DNA of 64,000 nt from Triops longicaudatus (lineage: Eukaryota; Arthropoda; Branchiopoda; Notostraca; Triopsidae): the NCBI GenBank assembly GCA_022885665.1, contig JAGQDJ010000007.1:558001-622000 (forward strand), given 5' to 3'. The notes beneath the pieces were generated by a model that worked only from the letters and a program-made list of their open reading frames with translations, made no database searches and was not told the DNA's origin. Position numbers and translations under genes: made by a program. Numbering within the stretch: position 1 is the stretch's first letter; the number at the start of each line of letters is the position of its first letter. Of this stretch, positions 35,401-47,400 are shown piece after piece.

Positions 35401-38189
35401 TGTCATGCTTGATGGATCACTTGAATTCAAAGAGTATGAATGCGGCGTGCGAAGAAGCGCTGTTAGAAATTCAGTACTTCGTGGCTCGGGATTTCCGTCT
35501 TGACCCACAGCTTTACCAACGTTGTCGAAACGATGCAGTCAAACTTTGTCACGCTCAGGCCGAATGGGCCACCAATGGCGAAACTATGGACGTGGACCGA
35601 GCGCCGTTGGTCTTGCCGTGCCTATATCGTTATGCCTACACCGATCAATCTACTCAACAAGTACCATAAAAATATATTGAAATATAAAATAAGCTTTACG
35701 AGAGCTTTTAAACGATCGTTTCAATTCTTTTTTTCCTAGTTGGAACCTGGCTGCTTGCAGGAAATCAAAAGAGTCATGAAACAGCGCGCCGTGAGCGTAG
35801 ATTTGCAACCGGAGATCGAAGAACCGTGTATGAATGACTTGGCAAGATTTTGTTCAGATAAAACCGGCAAAGGAGAAGAAATTTTGTGCTTGCAGGATTC
35901 ACTTGAGAAGTAAAGAAAAATCTGTTGAGTAGTGTTCGTCTCTGAGTGTCTGTATTTATTTTGTTTTATTAGTAGTATTTTTTATTATTATTATTATTAT
36001 TTATTATTTTCCTAGCCCTTTCGGTTTGAGTTGCGTTTTTGAATTTATGCTCATTTTTTCATTTACTGATTTTTTTTTATTTGTCCTGTTTTGTAGATTA
36101 AGCCCGGATTGCAAAACAGCGGTAACAAATTTTACAGAAGTAGAAGTAGGGCATATTGAGCTGAATCCGCTGGTATCTATGTATTGCGATCGATTCTTGG
36201 AAGATCACTGTCTGGACGACCAAGAAGACGTAATGGATTGCTTGATTCAGTTCAAAGTGAATCCCACACCTGACGTGAAAATGAATTCGAAATGCAAAGC
36301 TGCCATTGAGCACTTCCAGTTTATCACAATGAAAAACGTTCGATTCAGTCCAAGATTTAAACATGCTTGTCGAATGGATATTACGCGCTATTGCAACTCA
36401 GGCAAAACAAAGTAAATTGTGGTTTCGTCTCGTAAAAAATAACTATATTAACGCTCTTATTTATTTACTACATTTATTTCTTTTATAAGGTTGGAGGTTG
36501 TGACTTGCTTGAGCGAACTGATGCTCAATGACACCTTCCAGCAATCACGGACGCTTGCTCAGCCCAAAGTTTCTAGCGAATGCAAAAAGCAACTCCGTCT
36601 ACAGCTCATTGAACAGCATGAAAATTCTGGTCTCAATCCTGCAATTTCCACTGCCTGCAGCGATGAACGCACCAAATTCTGCAAAAATGTAGAACCCGGC
36701 CAAGGACGCGTATTGGAGTGCCTCAAAGAAAATCGTCAAAATTTGGGGAAAAGTTGCCATAAAGTGGTTTTCAAAGTGGAACAGGAAGAAATGGTAGACA
36801 ATGCAGTGGACTTTGCGCTAATGAACACGTGTCAAGACGATATCCAACATTATTGTGCTACGGTGGATCCGTCCAGGGTCCTCGAATGCTTGAAGGTAAA
36901 ATAATTTTTCTTGGAAACTTGTTGTGTCATTTAAAAACGTGAATTGTATCATAGGCGAGAAGAAATTCGTACTTGAACAGCGCGTGTAAAGATCTTGTCG
37001 TACGCCGAATGATTGAACAGAGCCTAGATATCCGTTTTAACCCCGTTTTACGAGACGCATGCCGGCTAGAGATTGGAAAGTTCTGTCGAGAAATTTTTGC
37101 TACCGCTTCGCCCGGACAAGAACTTGAAGGCGCAGTAATTTCTTGCCTTAAAGAAAAATTCGTCGACAAGCAGTCCTTGGGCATGAATTGTGCCACGGAA
37201 TTAGCTAAAGTGATGGAGGAAGCGGGATTGGATTATCGACAGGATCCAGTATTGGTTAAACGCTGCAAGAAAGATGTAAGATTTCTTTTCCTGCGTAACG
37301 AAGAGGAAGTTTGGCAGATTATTGTTCTATGCTTACTGACTTATTTTTGAGAATAGATTGCCTTCTTTTGTCAAGAAGTCGCTGATAAGCATGGACAAGG
37401 TTTGGTGACAGAATGCCTCAAATCTCACCTAGAAGACCCTCGCATGGCGTACGATTGTAAACGCTTAGTGGCTCAGAATGTGCAAGCGGCGCAAGTGGAC
37501 GTTCAAGTCGATCCTATTTTGCACAACGCATGTGCCATAGATTTACAACTCCATTGTGATCATGTTCCCAACGCAGAAGGAAAAAGTAATGCAGTGGTTT
37601 CTTTTCACTCGCAAAAACTCAAGTCGTATATCGTTACGCCGAATTTTTTCGCTTCGAAGCGAATTTTTAATTTTTACATGAGAATTCACTGAGTTAAACG
37701 CAGGACAGGACCGCGTATAATTTTGAACTGTTTTAAATATTGTACGATTCATGTTTGTATTTAAGAATGTGCGTCATTTAAATAGTTCAGTTTTAGCCAT
37801 TCTTTTTTATTCTAATTGCCAGGATTGACGTGCCTTTTGCGTTTATTGCGGGAGAAACCGTTAAGTCTTCAAAAAGAATGTGCAACTTTGCTGGAAAGTA
37901 GAGTGAATTTATTCGGCTATGCGTCAAAGGTAAGATTGGGTGTATTTTTTAACCATATATTTTTTTGATCCTTTATTTATTTCTTTTTTAATTATTTTTT
38001 TTATTTGTTTTGTTTTGTTTTTAGATCGTTTTACCGGAAACGATGGAGCAAGCTTTTAGGCAGTTGAATGATTCACCGTCTCGACATTATTTTCTAGCCG
38101 TTGCTTTGGTTGCGACAGGACTGATATTCGTCATGGGTTTGTTTTGCGGACGTGTCAGTAAACGGCATCATGCAATGAAGACTAAATGA
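32482..38189 (+). CDS. GLG1: Golgi apparatus protein 1 (cysteine-rich FGF receptor / ESL-1 family)
   Basis: GLG1 is a type I Golgi membrane protein with many cysteine-rich repeats that binds FGFs and other ligands. Fourteen exons: 32482-32691, 32786-32824, 32895-33197, 33501-33746, 33828-34008, 34528-34751, 35274-35660, 35740-35909, 36097-36411, 36490-36895, 36955-37275, 37357-37585, 37823-37929, 38025-38189; 1100 aa (human about 1180). A signal peptide (VKFLVTVLLICTIDL) precedes CKEDVKALCANE. The repeat unit recurs as C..D...FC.....G.GRV..CL, for example CRADRETFCRQIVAGDGRVY, CSDERTKFCKNVEPGQGRVL and CRLEIGKFCREIF. A single transmembrane helix (FLAVALVATGLIFVMGLFCG) is near residue 1075, with a short basic tail SKRHHAMKTK. 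It sits 6 kb from the FGF receptor gene; GLG1 is known as a cysteine-rich FGF receptor, but the closeness may be chance. Confidence 0.95.
34979..35136. mobile_element. GGGGCG-type MITE in GLG1 intron 6
   Basis: About 158 bp. The left end CACGGGATCGTCGCGAAGG and the reverse complement of the right end CAGGGGCGTCGCGAGGG match apart from a 2-bp indel and a few changes. No coding capacity; target duplication not clear. It is close in length and terminal sequence to the element at 41348-41504. Confidence 0.5.
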
Positions 38190-38690
38190 AAAATAGGAGA
38201 AGATTCAAAATTTTTTTAAACTTGCTTTTGAATCGACATTTATGTGTGTGTGGTCACAGTTATTTCTTGACTTTTTTCTGTTTCTAATTAAGTTTTTCCA
38301 GCGTCGGGCCAAATAAGAATTTGATGTGTGTGCGAAAAACGCCTTGTGATAGTACAGAGACTTGGTTTAATTGAGGAATACGCTATGGAATGCTTTCGTG
38401 GCAACCCCTAGGAGTTGTGTTATTCGGCTGGAGTCTCACAACTTCTTTTGGTATGCTGGCAATGTGGATATCTTGTATTAAATTTAGTGGTGACTTACAA
38501 GATTTTATTCACAGTTATTTTGTCTTTTTTCTTTTAGTATGCAAGGATTCAGAAGTAAGCATTTGTTTTATATGGAGGATAAGAAAGTAAATTAAACGGA
38601 AATAGGGAATTAAGTAATGAAAAATAATGTAAGGTGAGTCAAGTAGAAGGAACTACTGTATTTCACAGTAACGTAATGAAAAGGAAAAAG
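38190..38690. other. 3' flank of GLG1
   Basis: AT-rich; no gene recognised. GLG1 3' UTR is expected here but I see no perfect AATAAA close to the stop. Confidence 0.4.
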
Positions 38691-38695
38691 AAAAA
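38691..38695 (-). terminator. RNA polymerase III terminator of the tRNA gene
   Basis: A run of five T on the minus strand, 6 bp after the tRNA discriminator base, with a second T5 run just beyond. Confidence 0.7.
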
Positions 38696-38701
38696 CGGAA
38701 G

Positions 38702-38774
38702 CATCCCTGCCGGGATTCGAACCCGGGACCTTTGGATTAGAAGTCCAACGCGCTATCCACTGCGCCACAGGGAC
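38702..38774 (-). tRNA. tRNA-Arg (anticodon UCU)
   Basis: 73 nt, no intron. Acceptor GTCCCTG pairs with CAGGGAT, discriminator G. D arm GCGC-AGTGGATA-GCGC, anticodon arm TTGGA-CTTCTAA-TCCAA giving TCT (reads AGA), T arm CCGGG-TTCGAAT-CCCGG. The A-box (TGGCGCAGTGG) and B-box (GGTTCGAATCC) are intact. No CCA is encoded, as usual for a eukaryotic nuclear tRNA. Confidence 0.97.
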
Positions 38775-40001
38775 ATGTTTGAACATGCGCTCCCGTCGCT
38801 TATAATGCGAGCCCCTACGCTGTTGCGACACGTTTGCAAACCTTCGCACTTTGCCAACCGGTATTGACGTCAGTCAGGATATTCAATTGTTCAATTTATC
38901 CATGCGGTACCAATACAAGACTATGCACTGTGTGCTTAAAAGAAAGTGCGTTATAATCTAGGTTGAAGTCTCGTTAAATCTGGATAGCTGCTAAATGTGT
39001 TACGGAAATGGGGACAACTTAGGAAGGGAATGCATAATTACTTTGTGTTCGTATGCGTAGCCGTTTTTATCTTGGGTGTGACTGTAATTTACAAGTCTAT
39101 CACTGAAATGTAGTCACTAAAATAAGTGCTTTTATGCGGATTGCACAAGATGCCTATGAGGGATAAATGAACAATAAAAGAATCCGAAAAAGTGTGCATC
39201 GTGAAAAACAAAACGCGTACATACTCAGAAGGAATGTTTATGTATTAAATTGAGAGACATTTTTGTTTCAGTTAACTTTTCCGTTTTCTATCTCAATATT
39301 TTTTTTTTCAATCGTACGCCGTATTTTGTCAAACATTTAACTTAGTAGGCCCGCACACCCGTCCTGAAAAATAAACATTACTGTTTAGTCGTTTCCGTAC
39401 TAGTTTTTGTTATAATCCACCTTTAGTGTATTATGACAAAGTACAAAAACACTAAATTTATCCTTGAATCTCGCCCAGTATGTTCGCAAATTCTTTGGGA
39501 GTAGTATTGTTATATTATCAAATTAGGCAATGAAATCAGTGCTCAAAACATGGTACAGGGCAAAAGCTGTAAATAATATGGGCTATTTACAAAATCGTAT
39601 TCGAAGTGAGACGAAGAAAAAACTGTCGTAGGTCTGTACGGAAACTTGGTATATATGAACGTGTGACTGACTATCGTAATGTCACACTTTGAGTGATGTC
39701 ATTAGAATCATTACGAGTCACGTGCTAATATAGAGACCCAGCTTTGTCTATTCAGACATATGAGAGTTATTTCAATTAAAATATTAAAAGGGACATGGCG
39801 ATGTAAAGCACTGCACTCTAGCCTAAATGTTCTGGGTTTGAGGACCAAGGGAAACAAATTTTTCTATACTATTCCTGTGTGCCTACTGGTGCATGACTTG
39901 TCACGGCACCGATACTACTCTTGATTGAGTTTCTACCTGATTCTGGTCCTTCCCTGTATGCGTTTCTGTAAAACCTGGGGCACACGGCCTTACCCTGGGG
40001 G

Positions 40002-40130
40002 CAGGGGCGCAGCGATGGGGCAAGTTCTTGTGTGCAAGTAAGCTCAGTGGCAGCATCAAGAAAAAGTTGTCCCCCCCAAAAAAAAACANNNNNNNNNNNN
40101 NNNNNNNNNCCCCCCCCCCCCCCCCCCCCC
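40002..40130. mobile_element. GGGGCGCAG-type MITE copy interrupted by an assembly gap
   Basis: Begins CAGGGGCGCAGCGATGGGG and shares a 42-bp identical block (starting CTTGTGTGCAAGTAAGCTCA) with 41348-41504. A poly-C tract and 21 N follow; the right terminus is not visible. Confidence 0.55.
40089..40109. other. Assembly gap (21 N)
   Basis: Unresolved bases inside the poly-C part of a transposon copy. Confidence 1.
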
Positions 40131-41151
40131 GAAATCCCAAAATTCATGCATCTCCAGATCGGTATCATGCGTCGTATACTGGAGCAAGTGTTCTAGCGAA
40201 TAGCGACGGGTTCTAGCAAGCAATGGTGACAAAGCAGGAATGGAAAACTTTGGGTCCCAACGTGATTCACAGATGGAATTTGTAATTAATTCATGTTAAT
40301 GTGTAAGATTTCTATGTCCCTTGCCTAAAGTGGTTTTATTGCCCCTCGTTGTATTATTTCTAAGAATGTAAAATTGCGTGTTTTTTTTTTAAAACGAATC
40401 AAAACGTGATACACAACATTTGTGCCAAAACTGCGCGTGGTTATTATATTTTACCTTCTTTCATCGTGAAAATACTTTATTTCAGACCAGTCGAGATGTA
40501 TAAAAAGATTTCGGCTATGGTGTCGTCAGAACTTTCAAAAATACTATTAGGTATTTGTGTATTGGGGTGCGTGAAAAAGCACCACGATTTTTTTACAGAA
40601 GAAAAGTGCTTGTAATAAAATTTCTAGCGAGTTAGTCGCGCTTGATAGCGACAAATCCACCGTAGTAATTTTATTTCTGCCAATAAAAGTTTGTTGTACT
40701 GGAACAATTATTATCGTACTTGTTAATGTTATTGGAATTACAAAGATTATGGTAGCTCTGACGTAACCTAATTAACCGACATCTCTGCAATTTGGAAATT
40801 AAGGAATGCAAATTGTCAGCCTCGATAAGAGGATTCCGAATCTGTAAGAATTATTGTGCTAGCCGTTCAAATAAGCGCGAAAACTGAGCTTGAGTATGAA
40901 ATTATGCCCTGAGGGCGTCTCAGGAGCCAAAAAGTTTGAAATCCCATAAGGAATAACATGGGAAAAAGTGCGATGCACGACGCACGATGCATCATGCTTT
41001 TCGAAGTCTCGTTCACCCTTTCCTTTCCCTTTTCCTGCTACCCATGTTGTTTCCAGTGATACTCTTGGTCATCCCATTTTATAGGGATACACCAGAATCC
41101 ATAGAAAGCAGGACAGGGAAGATAGTACTTTTTTCCCCAGAAAAACCAAAC

Positions 41152-41224
41152 TTCAGACATAGGGACTCGAACCCACTGCCTCACGACAAAAAGCCCATAT
41201 CTATAACCGCTCGGCCAAAGCAAT
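41152..41224 (-). repeat. tRNA-like remnant (pseudo-tRNA or tRNA-derived SINE head)
   Basis: The minus strand carries an A-box-like TGGCCGAGCGG, as in tRNA-Leu/Ser, and a B-box GGTTCGAGTCC about 40 bp later. The anticodon and T stems do not pair properly, so it is not called as a functional tRNA. Confidence 0.45.
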
Positions 41225-41347
41225 TTGCGTTCATGTCGTTGTTTGAAATATAAGTAATACTTATGGTGTGTTGATCGTTGATACTTGTCATTTATGAAGG
41301 CTAGAGCTGTTCATTTATTATGTCTTGGAATTCTTTCAGGTAGGGAA

Positions 41348-41504
41348 CAGGGGCGCAGTGAAGGGGGGGAGGCGAAATTGTTTTCTTGTGTGCAAGTAAG
41401 CTCAGTGGCAGCATCAAGAAAAAGTTATCCCCCCCCCCCCCCCCNCCCCCCCCCGAAAAAAACACACGGGCCTCCCCCGAAAAAAATTCCTGGCTGCGCC
41501 CCTG
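41348..41504. mobile_element. GGGGCGCAG-type MITE (157 bp)
   Basis: Perfect 11-bp terminal inverted repeats CAGGGGCGCAG...CTGCGCCCCTG. The interior holds the 42-bp block shared with 40002-40130, then long poly-C (with one N at 41445). No reading frame. The flanks GTAGGGAA and AACTGAAG do not match, so the target duplication is lost or the family duplicates a shorter site. Confidence 0.65.
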
Positions 41505-44493
41505 AACTGAAGTCAGATTGAATTTACTAAGAAACTGTCAAGTCGTAATTAGTTGCTTTCGGCTTCCACCACCCGCCCACCCACACCCACACTCCGATCC
41601 TTTTTTCACAATCTAAGGTAAACTAAACGTAATAAAACCTAACCCAGGCTCACATATACAGACTAAAGGAAAGTTATTGAAAAAGCTGTTATTTACATGA
41701 GGTTAAGTAAGGTTAAGTTAGTTAAATAGGTAGGTCCCCCTGCATCCCTGCAACACTTGTGAAAATATAAGTATTGGGTGGACGGTGGGAAAAGGGGGGT
41801 TTGCTAAAAATACTGAAGACTCTTCCGCTGTAATCCTTCAGGAAAATATATGTATTGACATGCGACTTCCTAATAATTTAAACAATTTTAGTTCCTAGCG
41901 TTGTTCAGTGGAAACCTTTTAAATTTAATTTTTTCTTCGAAAAGGCTATCTCTGATTAAAAATATCCTTCGTTTGGCATGACCTTGCAGTAAAGAAAATT
42001 AAGATTTATAACTTGATGGACTCCACACCAGTTCTCTTAAACTCTATTTAATATTTAAAGTCTAAATTTGCTGCAAGTGATTTAAATTTAAAATTCTTTT
42101 GGGATAAATAAAATCAAAATTGGTTTACGTTAAAGCTTCGTCGTTGAGAGATCACGAACAATATTTAGCTTTCGTTCTTGATTTGTTCGGAATCAGTACC
42201 TATGGCCGACATTTCTACGGAAATTGCTCTACGTTTGATATAAGCGCTTAAAAACGCGAATCCTAGGGTGAAAGAACAGTGGTAAAAATAAATATTAATG
42301 CGCACATCTAATCTTCAATTACTCTTATAACGAGTATATGGTTCAAACAAGACCACAAATCTTTAAGCGCTTCTGAATTTCATGTCGCGAAGCACAAGGG
42401 ATTCACAAAATGATAAAGAGTACTACGAAACAATTAAGTTTGAATTCTGTTTTTGCGAAGGAAAACAGTCACGAAACAAAATTAATGCACACAAGGACTG
42501 CTTTTTGAATGTGTGTTTTTTAGCCAAAGAAAGTGATATTGCGCTTATTGCCTAAAACGTCTTCTTCTACGAAATTGCAAAATCATGCAATTGGTCATTA
42601 CTATTCAGTATTTTACTTTCGTCGTATATTCTCTAAATAAAAATAACTAAACAAATCAATAAGAACCACTTTCAGTTATGTGGTCGGTAGCGAGCACAAG
42701 AGACGAGTCAGGTAAAGGAGCGTGCAAACGAGGACGGGTGGAGCTCTCATTTTTTCTACGTATTCGAAGGATGTGCTCACCATTGAAAGATAAAAAATAA
42801 CATAGAAGGCGGGTTCACGAGCAAAAAAGTCATTTCTCGGAGCGTTCATGACATTTCTCGGATCTAAAATACTCTAAGGATAATTCTCGCCTTTCTCGAA
42901 AAAAAAAAACAATCGTTTTTGGCATACTATTCGCAGTCGTATAATACAGCAATCTACTGTCAAGGTCTATTATGAACCACTCATAATACAGTATTATCAA
43001 AACCTCTTGTCTGCAATGACTTAGTAATGGCTGACGTCTTATTCCCATTTTGTCGAATTAACAGGTATCTGTACATGACTACTAAAAATTCAGAATTAAA
43101 GACACAAAGGCAACATGTTTAAATATTATTGCTCTTCGATAATTATGTATACTTTTCATGTCTATGTACAAACTTCGAATTAAAGGGGAGGGGTAACTTT
43201 GCAGGGCACGATACCAAAAATTACGACGCCGAAACATATGATGAGAAAATTAATAATAATTATAAGTCTGCCGGGGAAATAAAGGATTCGCAAGAAAAAC
43301 ACTTGATTATGTTTGCATTGAGGTAAACGGACATGTTCGAAGAAACTCATTCTAACACCAGGTTCAAAGTCAAGTTAAGAAGGGAAGTATTTTTTTCTCG
43401 GTGTGGTAAACGTAGAACGATAAGGAAAGAAAGGCAACACCGTTCTGAGTGTTCGACGAGTAGATTAAGCAAAAATAGCGAAATGAAGTGAGATCCTTTT
43501 TCGAACGTTAAGAGAATTAAAGAGTACATGTTCCACCCCACGAGTTAGCGAACGTCACGAAGAAACGAGAGCTCTGCAGCAACAGAAAAATGTCGTGTCG
43601 ATTAGCCACTGCCAGTTTTCCTCCCAAACTTCTTTGCTTCTCTTAAATTAAACCACCTTCTTGCTTCTTGTTCTTCTTTTAAACATTTTTTTAGCTTCTT
43701 CCCCTTTCGAACAATGCCCAATTGCCATATCAGCTTTCCATTTCTTTCCTTCTTCCTCCAATGAATTCCACCGAATACGTGCCTCTAGTCAAACCAGGAA
43801 CTTTGGCACTGTCGAATGTCTGCGTTTCTTTTTCTTCTTTGTACGGCAACTAAAAAGCAGAATAAATGGCTTCTTTTTCTTTCTTCCCGAAAACACCGTC
43901 CCGCACATTTTGACTAGGGTTGCTTTTCGTTAACACTAGAAGGAGGAATGGACCGCCCTCTTTTTTCCAAGTTCTCAAAAAACTGTTCGTCCCATATAAA
44001 AGTCTTTCTTAATTCTTGAGCACTCGAAGGCACAGGTAACCAAAAAACTTCAGTTAGTTTTTTTCTCAGTTATTTCCGTCTCTGCGATAATAAACGTTTG
44101 GCTTGTTAAGTAGCTTTCTTCGTTCTGTTTCCGTTCTCTTGAGACACGCAGCATCAGCAGCAGCAAAGGTAAAAAATAAGGCACTTTCTTCTGCTGGCTT
44201 CTTTTGGGAACGAGACGTTTTCTCGGCGAACACAAAACCATTGAAGAAATTAATACTGCGTAACTCCCACTCACAGTTTTTCTCTGTCATCCTGAGTTTA
44301 ACGCCGCCTTTTTTCGCAACTTGCATCTCTTCTTCTACGCTCTCTCCCTTTTTGACACAACGCAAACGGAAGAAAAAGACTTGGCACGTAGATTTTGTCA
44401 GCGAGGAGAACCAAAAGACAGAGCTTCTCACCATCATTACTTTTTCAAACTCCCCAAACGTAATAACAATGAGTTCAACGCTCCAGAGTCTTT

Positions 44494-47400
44494 CTAAACC
44501 CCAGACAGAACAAACTGCGACGTAACTGCTGAGTTTTCTGTACTAGATGGTGGAGTTTCCGGCGCAGCAAACCCCAGATCCAAGTATTCCTACAGAAAAA
44601 CGCAGAGCAAGTTAAAATTTACACAATACACAGAATAAACAATTGGGACAAATGTCATGAAAATTCAGAATAATATTTTAAAGGATAACTTTAAAAATTC
44701 GTCATTGAAAAATCTGAAATTCATGACATAAAAAACGGATGAGAAATCTTACATCATCTGACGTTAACGTCAAAATGCGCTCCAGATCTTCGACCAACTC
44801 CGTGAAGATGGGACGTTCAGCGGGATTGTACTGCCAGCAATCGCGCATAAGCAAATACCTTTGAAAAAAAGTCAAAGAAAAGTTAAGCACGTCAACATAA
44901 CGCCGCAACAAAATAACATTTACATTTCTAGAGAGCACGAGATGGGCTTTTCCATACGGTGTCCATCCCTTAATAACTGGAACAACTTCTCAATGTTGGG
45001 CACTGAAGGATACGGTGTTCCTCCCAAGGTCATGATCTCCCATAGTAAAATGCCAAACGACCACCTTTCGAAAAGATTTCATAACATCAAGAATTAGACA
45101 AAACGGCCACTATGAAAATACCGGCATTTTCTTTGCGTGCAATTCTGTCTTTGCCTGATACAAATCAACGAGCTTGAAACTTACACATCAGACTGGCTGG
45201 TGTACATCCGTTGGAAGAGCGCTTCAGGTGCCATCCATTTGACAGGTAGCCGTCCATCTGTTGTTTTGCGATAGTAATCTTGACTGTGCAAATCGCGCGC
45301 TAAACCAAAATCCGCTATCTTCAGAACGTAATCTTCGCTGACCAGTACATTACGGGCTGCCAAATCCCGATGAATACACTGTAAAATCATTCCCAACAAA
45401 CCCGTTAGTTCCTGTAATGTCTTAAAATTCCATTTTATTACCTTCATTGAGGCCAAGTATTCCATTCCGCGCGCCACTTGGAAGGCAAAAGATACCAAAT
45501 CGCGATGAGTGACTGGGCGGTGCAAGGGCGACAAACCCGGGCCAGGTACAATCCCTACCGCAGAGCCCAATTGGCCCGCCGGACCAATAGCCCGTTCATA
45601 TCCCGACGCGGGTCGATGCAAACGTAAGAAATCCCGCAAATTGCCATGAGGAGCAAACTCCACAATGACGTACAAGGGGCCGTCTTGCGTACAGCATCCC
45701 AACAAGTTGATAATGTTGATGTGTTTGCCAATCATCTTCATCATCTCCATTTCGGACACCAAATCCATCAATTCCATGTCAGTGTGGCCCTCTGAATATA
45801 AAAAACACCACCGTTTAAAATACACTAGCCCTTGAAGAAACTTAAATTAACAAAAAAAAAATACCTTTCAGCATTTTCACGGCTACGGTGGTGGTGACGC
45901 CCGGTTTGAGGATTCCATGCGCTTGCGCTTGGACAACATGGCCAAAGGCACCTTCACCCAAAGCCGGACCCATGTCAAGCCCCGCCCTTGGGAACTCCCA
46001 CTGAGCGTCCAAAGGCAGTTCGTACTCTGATCCGCACGTGCCTGAACCCAAACGCTGCTTCTCAATCTTGACAATCGGGGCTAAGAGTGGTTCGTGGGAG
46101 GAGCCGTTGCTGGGCCGTTCAACGATGACTTTCTTGGTCGATGGCGCGATCACATGGGCGTTTTCCAGAGCTGAAAACCGATCTTTCTTTCCCCTAGAAA
46201 AATTCATACCCAGTTAGAAAATTATTGTTCTAGTTATACGGCTTTTTCGTTACTTATAATGGCGCCGACAGTTCCATGTCCCCACAGTGACAAGCAACAA
46301 GATGACTGAGCATAAAACTCCCGCCAGAATGTATACTACTGGCGGTTTGGATGGAACGGGGATTTCGGTCGGGGGCCATTCTTCCAGTACATTGAGCCAC
46401 GCAGACGCGTACGACGTACCCAGCGCGTTACCGGCCATACACGTGTACCATCCCGCGTCTTCTAGTGTCGCATTTTCTACTACCAACACTTGCGGATCTG
46501 TCACATTGACGTCGTCCGACTGTAAATGACAATACATACAAATTGAATATTTTGTTATTATTTCCAACATTTTTGCAATGATCATGATGCTCCCCCAAGC
46601 ACATGCAAATTGTCTTCAGTCGGAAAATAACGCTATAATTATTTATCGATTCTTACTTGGTCCCAAGCTCTTGCCGTGGTAGCATTAAATAAAAAACAGA
46701 GATGTTTTATCATGTCACAGAACCCTTATACATTAAAAGCTTTTGCAGCTCGGAGCTAACAATAAGAAAATGCGCAGAAAGATAACACCGGCAAACAATA
46801 TGTTGATTCCAAGTCTCTTATGATTTTATCATACTTCTAATCTGATAAAAGCAACGTTCCACTAACTGGTTCACTGGATCCAACCGTTTCGTTGAGACTA
46901 CGTTCTGGTGTAAAGACATCGTTTATTTGAAAAGTATGACTTGAGATATCGTAAAATTCTAAAGCAGAGAAAGACGGCATGCACGAAGAGCCTGAATGTA
47001 TAAAATAATTCACGTCATGCTTATCTCATACATCCAGGCATTGTACTGATTCTCACACACAATTGTGAAACAGTCAACTTCTGCGGGATTCTGCAATTGC
47101 GTGCTCTGTTCGTCGAAAACCCGTAATACGAGTCTCCCATTCTTATCACGGAGCTATCATAATCAACAAAAGACGAAGGCAACCTAAGACTTTCTCTTCG
47201 AAACATAAAAATCTGACTTTTGATAGTTTTGGGCCCAAACGTCGAAGTACGTGCAATCCGAGCTCATGCTTGTCTTTGATTAGTGAACTATTTTCGAGAC
47301 TCTCTTTCTCAAAATATTTTTGGGTTAGTTCAACCATCATAATGCAACACATAAACAACGACATTCTGGCGGGCTTAACCCGTTCGCAAGACACACGCAA

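Larger units (their letters stand above)
38775..44493. other. Repeat-bearing intergenic region between the tRNA and the FGF receptor
   Basis: No supported coding exon. It contains two related MITE copies (from 40002, and 41348-41504), a tRNA-like remnant (41152-41224), an assembly gap (40089-40109) and a single N (41445). The FGF receptor 3' UTR should occupy part of the right end. Confidence 0.5.
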
